Shown here one piece after another: positions 8,296 through 16,966 of a stretch of DNA of 64,000 nt (positions are counted from its first letter, which is position 1; every line of letters starts with the position of its first letter). Source of the DNA: Cytobacillus stercorigallinarum (lineage in GTDB: Bacteria > Bacillota > Bacilli > Bacillales > Cytobacillaceae). The position numbers were made by a program, and so were the translations under genes. The stretch lies in contig NZ_JACSQT010000012.1 in assembly GCF_014836495.1 (NCBI RefSeq), positions 31,204 to 95,203 on the forward strand. The letters run 5' to 3'. The notes under the pieces were generated by a model. The model worked only from the letters and a program-made list of their open reading frames with translations. It was not told where the DNA came from and searched no databases.

Positions 8296-9204
8296 TTACT
8301 GCTCACTTCCCATGACATACCTTTTTCGTTGCTTATGACGTATATAAATTGATAGTAGATAACCAAATGGTAGTGCAATGAGTGTCATACCCTTTAAAGG
8401 TGACGCTTGAATGAAGTGGTCCTTCCGACTTAATAAACAACTAGAAACATAATGTATACATTCTCTTAACTTTTCTTTCGATGAAGGAGCATAGATCATA
8501 GCTGTTTCACGAAAGAACGCAAAACCTTTTGGGTTTTTATAATATTGATTTAGCATATTTAAACTAGAGCCGTCTGGTAAATACTCGACATGACATAATA
8601 CCTCATTGAGAAGTAATAACGGCTTTAACTGATCAATGAAAATGTACTTATAGCTTAACGGGCAATATTTTTCTCCTGAGAAAATAGGATAGGCAGGTGT
8701 TGCTTTCGTCAAGGCTGTTCGATAGACAAGCTTCTTATCTCCCTTCACCTTATGAACACCATATAATTCTCCTAATGTGCTAGTAGACAAATCGGCCGGT
8801 AACTCTGTCCCGATGATATCCCCATTTTGATAGGCATCAAGTCCGACAATACCGGCTACGTCCTCACTTCCATTTTGCTTCCAACAAGTAATAATTTTCT
8901 CCACCGCATCGACAGGCATATAATCATCAGAATCGATGCATACATTCAATTCTGTTTCGATTAACTCATAAGCTGTATTATGTGCGCCGTGCATACCTAA
9001 ATTTTCTTGGTAATGGTAGCGAATAGAAATAATTCCCTCTTCTATCCACTCTTGAACCATTGACCTTGTTCCATCATTCGAACCATCATCAATGATTAGC
9101 CACACAAAGGATTGGCATGTTTGTTTCTTTAAACTTTCATAGCCTAAATGTAGCGTGTAAGCACGATTATAGGTCGGGGTAAAAATGGTTAATAATGGTT
9201 TCAT
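8296..9204 (-). CDS. Glycosyltransferase family 2
   Basis: A 302-residue inverting glycosyltransferase. The first residues are LLTIFTPTYNRAY, followed by LIIDDGSNDGT near residue 36 and the metal-binding CIDSDDYM near residue 90. A hydrophobic C-terminal segment (GMTLIALPFGYLLSIYI) may anchor it in the membrane. The ATG overlaps the stop of the EpsF-like gene by 4 bp. It probably adds a middle sugar of the repeat unit. Substrates cannot be assigned. Confidence 0.85.
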   Translation of the reverse strand: MKPLLTIFTPTYNRAYTLHLGYESLKKQTCQSFVWLIIDDGSNDGTRSMVQEWIEEGIISIRYHYQENLGMHGAHNTAYELIETELNVCIDSDDYMPVDAVEKIITCWKQNGSEDVAGIVGLDAYQNGDIIGTELPADLSTSTLGELYGVHKVKGDKKLVYRTALTKATPAYPIFSGEKYCPLSYKYIFIDQLKPLLLLNEVLCHVEYLPDGSSLNMLNQYYKNPKGFAFFRETAMIYAPSSKEKLRECIHYVSSCLLSRKDHFIQASPLKGMTLIALPFGYLLSIYIRHKQRKRYVMGSEQ

Positions 9205-10334
9205 CTTATATTCGCCCCGCTCACATGACTTTCAATATCATTATATTCGTTATAAAAAGTAGCTAACCACTGACTCGTTGTTTCAATATCATAACCGGCT
9301 ACTTTTAATTCCTTAGAGGTATCCTTATGTTGGTTATCTAACTGCAATAGTTTATCTGCCCACTCATAAGCCTTACTAGATAAGCTCATAAATGTTACCC
9401 TGTTAGTCAGGTCCACTTCTGCCGTTATCGTATCAGAGACAAGACAACTAAGACCGGCAGCCTGGGCTTCAATTAAAACTACAGGCAAACCTTCAAAATG
9501 AGAAGGGAATAAAAAAACATCAAAAGATTGCAAAAGCGAAGGAATATCTTCTCTCACACCTAAAAATTTCACTTGTTGTTCTAACCCTAGCTTTTGAACT
9601 TTTTTCTTTATTTGCGGCATTAAGTCACCATCTCCAGCTAAAATTAAAACAGCGTTCTTCTTTTTATCACATATGGATTGGAAAATATCTATGATGAGAT
9701 CATGATTTTTCTGATAATTAAAGCGTCCAATATGACCAATTACAAAAGAATCATCCACGCCCAATTCTCTTCTTATCCGCTTTCGCTCTGGTAAATGATA
9801 AAGGTATTGACTCACATCTACTGCGTTAGGTAAAACGGTTACCTCGCTCTTAGATGATGATTTAAATAACCAATCCCCCGCACGTTCTGAACATGCAAAG
9901 TAATAATTAGGATACTCCTTCATGCATAATCTCGCATACTTGCGAAACAGCCATTTAAAATCCATATGTAAGTCGCTCAAATGGCTATGTGCAATCCGAC
10001 ACGGCACACCAGCATCATAGGCTGCACGCATAATAAAACTACTATTTTCGTTTAAATGAGCATGTACAATGCGGTAATATGGATGTTCGGCAAAAAAGGC
10101 ATCCAACTGTTTAAAGTATTTTTGGTAATTGCCTGGGCGAATGGATGGCATATGAAAAATACGGCCACCTAGCCTCTTAATTTCCTTGTCATAATGACCT
10201 TCTTCCTGCCGATGGACAATGAAGTCAAATTGAATGCCAACATGAATAAGGCGACGATAATAATTCATTAACATCGTCTCTAACCCACCACGATTCATAA
10301 TCGTTACCACTTGCAACACTCTTAATTCCCTCAT
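9201..10334 (-). CDS. epsF: Glycosyltransferase family 4, EpsF-like
   Basis: A 377-residue GT-B glycosyltransferase. The start VLQVVTIMNRGGLETMLMN matches the N-terminus I recall for B. subtilis EpsF. The phosphate-binding region IGHIGRFNYQKNHD lies mid-protein, and the E-x7-E motif is in HFEGLPVVLIEAQ. It acts in the cytoplasm on the lipid-linked intermediate. It overlaps both neighbours by 4 bp. Confidence 0.85.
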   Translation of the reverse strand: MRELRVLQVVTIMNRGGLETMLMNYYRRLIHVGIQFDFIVHRQEEGHYDKEIKRLGGRIFHMPSIRPGNYQKYFKQLDAFFAEHPYYRIVHAHLNENSSFIMRAAYDAGVPCRIAHSHLSDLHMDFKWLFRKYARLCMKEYPNYYFACSERAGDWLFKSSSKSEVTVLPNAVDVSQYLYHLPERKRIRRELGVDDSFVIGHIGRFNYQKNHDLIIDIFQSICDKKKNAVLILAGDGDLMPQIKKKVQKLGLEQQVKFLGVREDIPSLLQSFDVFLFPSHFEGLPVVLIEAQAAGLSCLVSDTITAEVDLTNRVTFMSLSSKAYEWADKLLQLDNQHKDTSKELKVAGYDIETTSQWLATFYNEYNDIESHVSGANIR

Positions 10335-11410
10335 GACCTACCTCCCCAGCGTTTTTTTCTTAATCTATCTATCATCGTAAGCATATAGTAGACACAGCTA
10401 GCTGAACGTGAACGGGCACAAACAAAAAATACTTTCCAAACGAATGGAAAGTAACTGATATCCAACCCTTTAAAAGCCTCTCTAACAATAGGTGCACTTA
10501 AAATGATATCTATTTCATTGATTTTTTCTCGCATTGTCAGTTGATTTTTAGAAGCAAGGATATTTAAGCCTAACCCAATCATATTTAAGCAAATACGATT
10601 ATTTAAAGCTGTTTGGGCATGACGACTGAATGAATACGCCTTTAGGCAATGATTCATTTCTTCATAAAGTTGTTGCCAAAGCTGAAATAAATCCGATCGA
10701 TATTCACTCGTTTGAGAATGTTCATTTTCTTTCCAGTAATGATATAAAGGACGATCGACATAGACAAAAGAGTCAGCTAAGCTCATCACTTTCATATTGA
10801 AAAGGGTGTCCTCATTTGATCCAATATGATGCAAATCTGTAAAAAGGATCGGCTGTTCTGTTAATAAATTTCTACGATATAACTTTGACCAAACGGTTCC
10901 CATGGCATCAAGCATACTAGGGTCAGAGACTTCTTCTTTAATTGGTCCTACTAACCGCCTGACAATCTGTTCTTTATAGGCTTCTCCTCTATAGGGTTTT
11001 TCTTTCAAGTGATGAAAATATTTTTCCTTAGAAAAGTGTTGATACGCTCGTGTATATCGACACATAGCAATATCTACCTGCTCTCGTTGAAGTGCTCCGT
11101 ATAATACCTCATACATCTCTTGGTGAACCCAGTCATCAGGATCGACAAAACCAATGTACTCCCCTATCACATGCTTTAGTCCAAGGTTACGGGCCTCGGA
11201 TACACCTTTATTCTCCTGGTAGAAGACCTTTACCCTTTTATCCTTCTCTTGATATTTTGAAAGAATGTCCCCCGTTCGGTCGGTTGAACCATCATTAACG
11301 GCGATAATTTCAATTCCTTTAAATGTTTGTGTGAGCAAACTATGTAAACATCTTTCTACATACTTTTCCATATTATATATAGGCACGATAATGCTGATGA
11401 TTGCTTTCAT
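10331..11410 (-). CDS. Glycosyltransferase family 2
   Basis: A 359-residue GT2 enzyme that starts [20 protein letters not shown], with AVNDGSTDRTG near residue 38 and GFVDPDDWV near residue 88. The nucleotide-sugar and metal sites are therefore intact. I chose the ATG at 11410 because AGGAG lies 6 bases upstream. A longer reading from 11437 lacks a ribosome site. The 5' end lies inside the preceding EpsD-like gene (38-bp overlap). It resembles EpsJ-type GT2 enzymes. A second, related GT2 gene lies at the distal end of the operon. Confidence 0.86.
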   Translation of the reverse strand: MKAIISIIVPIYNMEKYVERCLHSLLTQTFKGIEIIAVNDGSTDRTGDILSKYQEKDKRVKVFYQENKGVSEARNLGLKHVIGEYIGFVDPDDWVHQEMYEVLYGALQREQVDIAMCRYTRAYQHFSKEKYFHHLKEKPYRGEAYKEQIVRRLVGPIKEEVSDPSMLDAMGTVWSKLYRRNLLTEQPILFTDLHHIGSNEDTLFNMKVMSLADSFVYVDRPLYHYWKENEHSQTSEYRSDLFQLWQQLYEEMNHCLKAYSFSRHAQTALNNRICLNMIGLGLNILASKNQLTMREKINEIDIILSAPIVREAFKGLDISYFPFVWKVFFVCARSRSASCVYYMLTMIDRLRKKRWGGRS

Positions 11411-12536
11411 CTTTCTTCTCCTGCGTGTATTTAGCATATAGTATCATTAATTCTTCCATGACGACCTCAGTTGAATACTTGCTAGCGAGTTGCCTATTTG
11501 CTTTTGCGAAGCGCTCTCTCTCTTGTTCAGAAAGAATAAGACTCTCCATTTTTTCTGCGAAATGATGAACATCAGTCGCTGCTATAAGATATCCATTCTG
11601 TTGGTCCCTAATCAATTCATGATGTCCTCGATTGATAGTCGCTACAATGGGTAGACCGCAGGCCATTGCTTCCAAAATATTTACTGGGAGACCTTCTCTT
11701 AAACTAGATGCAACAGCTACATCACTCATTTGCAACCATTCCCTCACTTCATTTGTAAACCCGAGAAATACTACTTGACGATCAATTCCAAGCTCCTTAG
11801 CAAGTCTTTGACAATCTGATAACAGCGGTCCTTCCCCTGCTAATATTAATTGGCAAGACGGTTGATGTTTCGCTATTTTCTTAAACGCCTGGAGTAAAAG
11901 CCTTTGATTTTTGTTTCGATTAAACTCTGCTGCATAAAAAAATAAAAAAGCCTCTTTTTCAATCAGATGCTTCTCTCTTAGTATTTCCTTTATTTCCCTA
12001 TCAATGGGCTGATATTGTGCTAAGTTCACGCCTACTCCATGGATAAAAGCTATTTCCCTCGCTTTCAATGCCCGATTGGCTAAGGCATAATCTTCTTGAT
12101 TGATCGTAATCAAACAATCCGTTTTCCGCGCCAAAATTTTTTCAATAGGATAATAGATTAACCAATTAAGCAGTGGTGCACCTTTGCAAAAGTGAAATCC
12201 ATGAGCAGTATAAAATAGTAATGGCTTCTTCTTCATAGTAAAAGTGGCCAATCTACCAAGTAACCCACCAGTAGGTGTATGACAATGAACAATATCATAT
12301 TGATGCCTCTCTATTAATCTTTTTAACTGCTTGTACGCATATAGATTGGCTGTTTTCAACGGATGTCTTTCAATCGGGAGGCGATGCTGTTCGGATACAA
12401 AAGGTAATGTTAAGTCTCCTTTAGCGGCTATATGAATTTCCCAACCTTGTTCGTAAAGTTGGCGCATAAAAGGGAGATGAAATGCCTTGAAATGATAGTC
12501 GACTGTAGCAACTAATAGCAGTTTTTTCACCATCAT
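11373..12536 (-). CDS. epsD: Glycosyltransferase family 4, EpsD-like
   Basis: A 387-residue GT-B enzyme. [17 protein letters not shown] at the N-terminus, [14 protein letters not shown] near residue 88 and [13 protein letters not shown] near residue 119 match B. subtilis EpsD closely as I recall it. The E-x7-E element is in [12 protein letters not shown]. It is predicted to add an early sugar on the cytoplasmic side of the membrane. The first ATG overlaps the galU stop (ATGA). A second ATG follows at once, so the exact initiator is uncertain by one codon. Confidence 0.88.
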   Translation of the reverse strand: MMVKKLLLVATVDYHFKAFHLPFMRQLYEQGWEIHIAAKGDLTLPFVSEQHRLPIERHPLKTANLYAYKQLKRLIERHQYDIVHCHTPTGGLLGRLATFTMKKKPLLFYTAHGFHFCKGAPLLNWLIYYPIEKILARKTDCLITINQEDYALANRALKAREIAFIHGVGVNLAQYQPIDREIKEILREKHLIEKEAFLFFYAAEFNRNKNQRLLLQAFKKIAKHQPSCQLILAGEGPLLSDCQRLAKELGIDRQVVFLGFTNEVREWLQMSDVAVASSLREGLPVNILEAMACGLPIVATINRGHHELIRDQQNGYLIAATDVHHFAEKMESLILSEQERERFAKANRQLASKYSTEVVMEELMILYAKYTQEKKDESNHQHYRAYI

Positions 12537-13414
12537 TTGATTGAATATCTTTCTGTTATCGTTTGTAGAAACCCTAACAGCTCCTCTTGTAAATCCTCAC
12601 GTTTTAAAGCAAATTCAATGGATGTTTGTATATAGCCAAGTCTCTCACCAACATCATAGCGCTCTCCTTGAAATTCGAATGCGAAGATCGGCTCACTTTG
12701 ATTTAAAGTGGCTAACGCATCTGTTAGTTGAATTTCGTTCCCCCTCCCTGGCTCTTGATATGAAAGTATATCAAAAATACTCGGTGGCAAGATGTATCGC
12801 CCCATGATCGCTAAGTTAGATGGTGCTTGATCAAGATCTGGCTTTTCAATTAAAGAGCGCACCGTATATAGTCTTTCCGTCACTGTTTCAAAATCAATGA
12901 TGCCATACCTTGATACTTCTTCGTCTTTTACTTTTTTCACGCCGAGAATTGTCCCTTTATGCTCTTCGTATTGATCTATCATTTGAGCTATGCAAGGCGT
13001 GAATCCTTCAATAATATCGTCGCCTAACAGAACCGCAAACGGCTCATCACCAATAAACTTCCGTGCACACCATATAGCATGCCCTAACCCAAGCGGTTCT
13101 TTTTGTCTGATATAATGGAGATTGGCCAGTTGAGAAGACTTCTTCACTTCTGATAGTAATTCAAATTTACCTTTGCTCATTAAATTTTGTTCTAGTTCAA
13201 AAGAATAATCAAAGTGATCCTCTATTGCCCTTTTTCCTTTGCCTGTAACAATAATAATATCTTCAATACCAGCAGCAACTGCTTCTTCCACAATGTATTG
13301 AATTGCCGGCTTATCGACTAGTGGTAGCATCTCTTTTGGCATGGCTTTTGTTGCTGGGAGAAATCTAGTTCCTAAGCCAGCCGCTGGAATAATTGCTTTT
13401 CTTACTTGCTTCAT
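12533..13414 (-). CDS. galU: UTP-glucose-1-phosphate uridylyltransferase
   Basis: A 293-residue GalU/GtaB-type nucleotidyltransferase, full length. The signature [18 protein letters not shown] is at residues 8-25 with the second half [16 protein letters not shown] and [13 protein letters not shown] follow. It makes UDP-glucose from UTP and glucose-1-phosphate, the substrate of the galE product encoded further down. It follows epsC by 20 bp. Having it here is an operon-specific precursor supply. A second general copy elsewhere is likely but not visible. Confidence 0.95.
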   Translation of the reverse strand: MKQVRKAIIPAAGLGTRFLPATKAMPKEMLPLVDKPAIQYIVEEAVAAGIEDIIIVTGKGKRAIEDHFDYSFELEQNLMSKGKFELLSEVKKSSQLANLHYIRQKEPLGLGHAIWCARKFIGDEPFAVLLGDDIIEGFTPCIAQMIDQYEEHKGTILGVKKVKDEEVSRYGIIDFETVTERLYTVRSLIEKPDLDQAPSNLAIMGRYILPPSIFDILSYQEPGRGNEIQLTDALATLNQSEPIFAFEFQGERYDVGERLGYIQTSIEFALKREDLQEELLGFLQTITERYSIK

Positions 13415-13434
13415 ACTTACTCACTCCTTCTTCA

Positions 13435-15261
13435 TTAAGATAGTGATAACATATTAGCAACTTCCTGTTTTTTCTCTGGGGTTTCACTTCGATTTGCAAG
13501 GGATAACAACCGTTCTCTTAATTCCTCTTTACTCATCAAAGGGTATAAATCAATTAAATTTTCAATCTCTTTAATATAAAGAGTGGCGCTTTTCCCAATA
13601 TAAATATGTGGATGAATTTGCTGAATTCCCATTTCCTCTTTATTCAATAGTTCTTCAAACAACTTCTCCCCTTTTCGAATACCAGTGAATTTGATATTAA
13701 TTTCCTGAGTTGTATAGCCAGAAAGTTTAATTAAATTTTTTGCTAAATCATATATTCTTACCGGCTTACCCATATCTAAAATAAATATCTCGCCGCCTAA
13801 GGCTAAGGCACCTGCCTGTAGTACAAGCCTTGAAGCCTCGGGAATTGTCATAAAATATCTCACCATATCAGGGTGTGTGACAGTAATTGGCCCCCCTTTT
13901 TCGATTTGCTTTTTAAAAAGAGGAATGACACTACCCCTGCTACCTAATACATTGCCAAACCTTACCGCAACAAAACGAGTTGTACTTACTTTATTCATTT
14001 GTTGAACAAGCATTTCCGCAAGGCGCTTCGATGACCCCATTACACTTGTTGGATTAACCGCTTTATCTGTTGACACCATTACGAACACATTGACTTGTGA
14101 CTGATGAGCTGCCTCAGCCATATTCCTTGTACCAATCATATTATTTTTTACTGCTTCTTCTGGATGTTCTTCCATTAATGGTACATGCTTATGGGCAGCT
14201 GCATGATAAACGACTGCCGGTTGATATATTTTCATGATTTGAATCATGCGGGCTTTATCTTGAATATCAGCAATAACAGGAATCAGTTCGCAATCACTTT
14301 GCATATCTTCCAGTTCTAATCGTATGGAATAAATGCTGTTTTCTCCATGACCGAGAAGAATTAAACGCTTCGGTGAAAATTTTAAAATCTGTCGGCAAAT
14401 TTCTGAACCAATTGAACCCCCAGCACCAGAGACAAGTACCGTTTGGTTGGCAATATACTCGGAAATACTGTTGTCCTCTAAGAGAATCGGCTCTCTCCCC
14501 AGTAAATCTTCCACCTTTACATCTCGTATATGATTCACTTTTACTTCTCCCATGACAATATCTTCAATAAAGGGTAATGTTTGTGTCTTAACATTCGTTT
14601 TGGCACATTGATGAAAAATGATTTCGAGCTCTTCTTTTTTTAGTGAAGGAATAGCAATGATTAAATGCTCTATAGCCATTTCCTGTACAATCTCATTTAA
14701 TTGTTCAACCTTTCCTAAAACCTTTAAGCCTGCTAAATACAACCCTTGTTTTCTATAATCATCATCAATAAAACCGACTGGAATTAATTGATCATGTCCT
14801 TGCATCAATTGTTTGGCAAGCATACCGCCTGCTGAACCAGCACCTATAATTAATGTTTTTTTCTTATTAATAGCTAGCTCCTGAATTCGTTCACGATAGA
14901 CTCTTACACCATATCTTGAACTTGTTAATACAATGAGCAGCACTAAACCATAAATGATTGTAAATTGTGGAAGAAAAGCTTTAAATAACATGAAGTATGT
15001 AATCATTGTTAAACAGACTGTCGTTGCCACAATCCTGAGAATAATAAAAAATTCCCGGAGACTAGCATAGGACCATAATTGCTCATAGAACTTCTGTTTA
15101 TAGGCAAACGTATAATAAAATAGAAGTGATAAACTATAAATTATAATAGCTTGTAAATTTGAAAAAGAAGTTGGAAGTAATAAATAGGTACATATAAAAG
15201 AACCAAAGAGTAATCCCGCATCCATCAATAGCGAAAAAATAAACTTTAGTCTGCAAGACAC
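13435..15261 (-). CDS. epsC: UDP-sugar 4,6-dehydratase/epimerase, EpsC-like
   Basis: A 608-residue membrane-bound nucleotide-sugar dehydratase. Four hydrophobic segments occupy residues 5-110. A CoA-binding-like Rossmann domain follows (LIIGAGSAGGMLAKQ, near residue 137). The catalytic short-chain dehydrogenase domain has VLVSGAGGSIGSEICRQ near residue 279 and FVMVSTDKAVNPTSVMGSSKR near residue 395, where Met replaces the usual Tyr as in the FlaA1/CapD group. It converts UDP-GlcNAc to the 4-keto-6-deoxy sugar used by EpsN and EpsM. The GTG start has GGAGGG 8 bases upstream. Confidence 0.92.
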   Translation of the reverse strand: MSCRLKFIFSLLMDAGLLFGSFICTYLLLPTSFSNLQAIIIYSLSLLFYYTFAYKQKFYEQLWSYASLREFFIILRIVATTVCLTMITYFMLFKAFLPQFTIIYGLVLLIVLTSSRYGVRVYRERIQELAINKKKTLIIGAGSAGGMLAKQLMQGHDQLIPVGFIDDDYRKQGLYLAGLKVLGKVEQLNEIVQEMAIEHLIIAIPSLKKEELEIIFHQCAKTNVKTQTLPFIEDIVMGEVKVNHIRDVKVEDLLGREPILLEDNSISEYIANQTVLVSGAGGSIGSEICRQILKFSPKRLILLGHGENSIYSIRLELEDMQSDCELIPVIADIQDKARMIQIMKIYQPAVVYHAAAHKHVPLMEEHPEEAVKNNMIGTRNMAEAAHQSQVNVFVMVSTDKAVNPTSVMGSSKRLAEMLVQQMNKVSTTRFVAVRFGNVLGSRGSVIPLFKKQIEKGGPITVTHPDMVRYFMTIPEASRLVLQAGALALGGEIFILDMGKPVRIYDLAKNLIKLSGYTTQEINIKFTGIRKGEKLFEELLNKEEMGIQQIHPHIYIGKSATLYIKEIENLIDLYPLMSKEELRERLLSLANRSETPEKKQEVANMLSLS

Positions 15262-15329
15262 AACATTATCCCTCCCTTGCTATGAAGATTTAATATGGCT
15301 AATATCACAAGTATCAACCTTTTTTATAT

Positions 15330-15462
15330 GTAAAACAGGGCATCTAACCCCCCCTCTCACCACACTCTTGACGACAAGGCGTCTAAGGTTTCTTTCAACC
15401 CACAGCATGACCGAGTATCTCCTTTGGATAAAGGCAAGGAGACATCACCTAAAAATATTCTT
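15330..15462 (-). ncRNA. Structured leader between epsB and epsC, candidate EAR (epsC) antitermination RNA
   Basis: The 226-bp gap between epsB and epsC is unusually long for this tightly packed operon. On the minus strand it holds a perfect 7-bp hairpin TCTCCTT/AAGGAGA (15418-15442), a GACG/CGTC hairpin (15370-15383) and a G-rich stretch that could form pseudoknot pairing. In B. subtilis and relatives the EAR element, about 120 nt, lies exactly between epsB and epsC and lets RNA polymerase read through terminators in the operon. Position and structure fit. The assignment needs a covariance-model match. Confidence 0.6.
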
Positions 15463-15487
15463 AATAACGAACAATCATATAAAAAAA

Positions 15488-16153
15488 TTAATGGCTTCCA
15501 TTCAATATGGTGCCAATAATGTTCGACTTTGCATATTGTAGTGTTTTTTTAGCATTGTAAACATGTTCTGCTTTTGTTTGCCCTTGTTTTACGACGAGTA
15601 TCACACCATCACTAACATTCGCTAACACCTTTGTATCAGTCACATCTAATAAACAAGGAGAATCAATTAAAATCACATCATATAATGGGCTAACTTTAGC
15701 AATAAGATTCTTCATGACATCAGAACCAAGTAGCTCTGAGGGATTGGATGGAATCTTCCCACTCGGCAATAGTTTTAGACCAGGAATTTGCGTAGAAACG
15801 ATCACTTCTTCTTGTATTGCATCTCCTTTCAATACATCTGTTAAACCAGGCTCTTGAGCTGACATAAACATTTGATGTAAGGCGGGATTTCTTAAATTAG
15901 CATCAATTAGGAGCACTTTCTCTTTTTGGTTCGCGATGGATACAGCAATATTTCCTATCATTGTCGTCTTACCTTCATAACGATCTGGTGAAGTAATAAG
16001 CAAGACCATATGCTTTTTCTCACGATTAATGAATTGGATATTTGTTCTTATCGTGCGGAATTGTTCAGAAATGATGGAATGGGGGTACAAATAAGTGACT
16101 AAGTTTCGTCCCTTATTGCTCGTACCGATTCTCCATTTCCCCATATTGACCAT
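15488..16153 (-). CDS. epsB: Tyrosine-protein kinase (BY-kinase), EpsB-like
   Basis: A 221-residue cytoplasmic ATPase of the BY-kinase/CapB family. Walker A is in YEGKTTMIGN near residue 60, Walker A' is in VLLIDANLRNP near residue 96, and Walker B is in DVILIDSP near residue 165. It pairs with the membrane modulator EpsA to control chain length and export by cyclic phosphorylation. The tyrosine-rich C-terminal cluster typical of the family is not apparent; the protein ends in ILNGSH. AGGAGG lies 7 bases before the ATG at 16153, inside epsA (41-bp overlap). Confidence 0.9.
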   Translation of the reverse strand: MVNMGKWRIGTSNKGRNLVTYLYPHSIISEQFRTIRTNIQFINREKKHMVLLITSPDRYEGKTTMIGNIAVSIANQKEKVLLIDANLRNPALHQMFMSAQEPGLTDVLKGDAIQEEVIVSTQIPGLKLLPSGKIPSNPSELLGSDVMKNLIAKVSPLYDVILIDSPCLLDVTDTKVLANVSDGVILVVKQGQTKAEHVYNAKKTLQYAKSNIIGTILNGSH

Positions 16154-16862
16154 TCGTTTCCCTCCTTTCTTTCATTGTTTGTTTTTGTTTCTTTTGTCTC
16201 AAATTTTTCGTATGTATGATAGAAACTGTACCAATTGTTGGCACATCGATTAATCTCTCAAGCTGGCTTTCTGACTTTACAGAGTCATTTAATGAGTCCA
16301 ATAGGAAAATAAAACCTATTCCCGCAACTAAACCTAACACCCCTGCAATCAAAATCATATTCAGCCCATTACTTTCATTAATAGGAATCGGGTTAGGTCG
16401 TGCCTCTGACAAAATACTGACTTCATCAAAATCCATAATAGTAGGGATTTTTTCAATAAATACCTTTGCAGTAGTATTAGCAATTAAAGCGGCTCTTTCT
16501 GGATGGGCATCAACTACGGTTATATTCACCACTTGCGTATCATCAACACTCGCCACAGTAATCTTATTCGCTAATTGATCACTTGTTTCTTCTAATTTCA
16601 ACTCTTTAATTACTTCTTCTAATACAACTGTGTCTCGAATGATGACTTGTAAAGTATTTCGATAACCAACTTCTGCCCCAATAATAATATTCGTATCACT
16701 TTGATAGAGTAATGTTGGTTTATTTAATAAGTGATAAATAAAAGCAATCCCACAAGCAAGCAACATAAACAGGAGCACAAGCCAAAACTTTTTCTTAATG
16801 ACTTTATACAGTTCAGGTAATTGTATTTCTTTAGCCCCAGGTTCATTCAAATATCTGTTCAT
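16113..16862 (-). CDS. epsA: Polysaccharide chain-length modulator (Wzz domain), EpsA-like
   Basis: A 249-residue membrane protein and the first gene of the eps operon. Residues 14-26 (IQLPELYKVIKKK) and a hydrophobic segment at about 27-46 open a Wzz-type domain. The extracytoplasmic part follows, and a second membrane segment is at about residues 168-188 (LIAGVLGLVAGIGFIFLL). The cytoplasmic C-terminal tail would contact EpsB. AAAGGTGG precedes the ATG. Upstream are a sigma-A type promoter and two SinR-like operators at 16883-16966, so expression should be repressed by the SinR-like protein. Confidence 0.88.
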   Translation of the reverse strand: MNRYLNEPGAKEIQLPELYKVIKKKFWLVLLFMLLACGIAFIYHLLNKPTLLYQSDTNIIIGAEVGYRNTLQVIIRDTVVLEEVIKELKLEETSDQLANKITVASVDDTQVVNITVVDAHPERAALIANTTAKVFIEKIPTIMDFDEVSILSEARPNPIPINESNGLNMILIAGVLGLVAGIGFIFLLDSLNDSVKSESQLERLIDVPTIGTVSIIHTKNLRQKKQKQTMKERRETNGQYGEMENRYEQ

Positions 16863-16882
16863 TTGTAATCCACCTTTTGTGT

Positions 16883-16898
16883 TTTCTTTATAAAGAAC
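16883..16898 (-). promoter_or_regulatory. Second SinR-like operator in the epsA leader
   Basis: On the minus strand the site reads GTTCTTTATAAAGAAA: one perfect SinR half-site (GTTCTTT) and one with a single mismatch in inverted orientation. It lies about 20 bp before the epsA start codon and 45 bp downstream of the first palindrome, so cooperative binding or looping is possible. Confidence 0.65.
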
Positions 16899-16937
16899 AA
16901 AAAAAGTAAAAAAATAGAATTAGATTAGGTTTATTTC

Positions 16938-16966
16938 ATTTTAGTTCTTTATAAAGAACAAGTCAA
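16938..16966 (-). promoter_or_regulatory. eps promoter, sigma-A type, with a SinR-box palindrome filling the spacer
   Basis: On the minus strand TTGACT (16961-16966) and TAAAAT (16938-16943) are 17 bp apart. The spacer contains the perfect 16-bp palindrome GTTCTTTATAAAGAAC (16944-16959). Each arm matches GTTCTYT, the known SinR box. A repressor bound there would block RNA polymerase directly. The -35 hexamer overlaps the stop codon of the nucleotidyltransferase gene upstream, and no terminator separates the lasso and eps operons. Confidence 0.75.
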
